From Paraktedonobacter sp035294465 (GTDB taxonomy: Bacteria; Chloroflexota; Ktedonobacteria; Ktedonobacterales; Ktedonobacteraceae), in the NCBI GenBank assembly GCA_035294465.1, contig DATGKW010000039.1:1-23448 (forward strand): 23,448 nucleotides of DNA, written 5' to 3'. This document shows positions 23,444 to 23,448 of this stretch, piece after piece. The position numbers and the translations under genes were made by a program. Position 1 is the stretch's first letter. Every line of letters begins with the position of its first letter. Under the pieces are notes generated by a model that saw nothing but the letters and a program-made list of their open reading frames with translations, made no database searches and was not told where the DNA came from.

Positions 23444-23448
23444 TTTTC

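Noticed and set aside
1..23448. CRISPR arrays, insertion sequences and tRNA genes
   Set aside because: I looked for regularly spaced direct repeats, transposase motifs with terminal repeats and the tRNA T-loop pattern, and saw none that hold up.

Overview
The window reads as about 23 kb of bacterial chromosome with moderately high GC. It is most likely from Chloroflexota, probably the class Ktedonobacteria. That placement is inferred from gene content: very large membrane-anchored STAND NTPases with HEAT or TPR tails, a Uma2-family gene, a CtaG of the caa3-oxidase type, a SelD with an SCAGCAAK active site, and many small membrane proteins. No single sequence feature proves it. I see no tRNA, rRNA, insertion sequence, CRISPR array or prophage gene.

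Layout. (1) 1-2347, minus strand: a small two-helix membrane protein, an ABC ATPase and an ABC-2 permease form a tight export operon. A membrane protein cut by the window edge follows. (2) 2584-8574, minus: a four-helix membrane protein and a 1766-residue protein (two TM helices, NACHT NTPase, long HEAT array, coiled coil). A 29-bp perfect hairpin follows the first of these. (3) 8867-13234, plus: a membrane-tethered GH3/NagZ-type glycosidase, a four-helix membrane protein and a MOP-superfamily polysaccharide flippase, probably one envelope-glycan operon. A perfect TGTGA-N6-TCACA site lies in its upstream region. (4) 13427-16129, minus: a second membrane-anchored STAND protein (two TM helices, NB-ARC-type NTPase, TPR array), separated from the flippase gene by a 24-bp perfect hairpin. 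(5) 16379-17865, plus: an actin-like ATPase of the ParM/Alp type, followed 5 nt later by a small ribbon-helix-helix protein; this resembles a type II partition pair. (6) 17877-18752, minus: cytochrome oxidase assembly factor CtaG. (7) 18894-20063, plus: glycerate kinase. (8) 20109-20487, plus: one doubtful micro-ORF and one convincing 66-residue protein. (9) 20665-22200, minus: an ArfB-like GGQ ribosome-rescue factor, the RNase P RNA gene and a frameshifted Uma2 gene. (10) 22388-23443, plus: selenophosphate synthetase SelD.

How it fits together. The housekeeping genes (rnpB, rescue factor, selD, glycerate kinase, ctaG) suggest a core chromosomal region. The unusual content is the pair of STAND proteins, which share the plan 2TM - STAND NTPase - repeat sensor although their NTPases and repeats differ, and the ParM/RHH-like pair next to the second one. 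The first plan matches how antiviral and signalling STAND proteins are built, with an N-terminal effector or anchor, a switch and a C-terminal sensor. Nothing in the sequence shows what they sense. Extended -10 elements of the form TGnTATnnT recur upstream of several genes.
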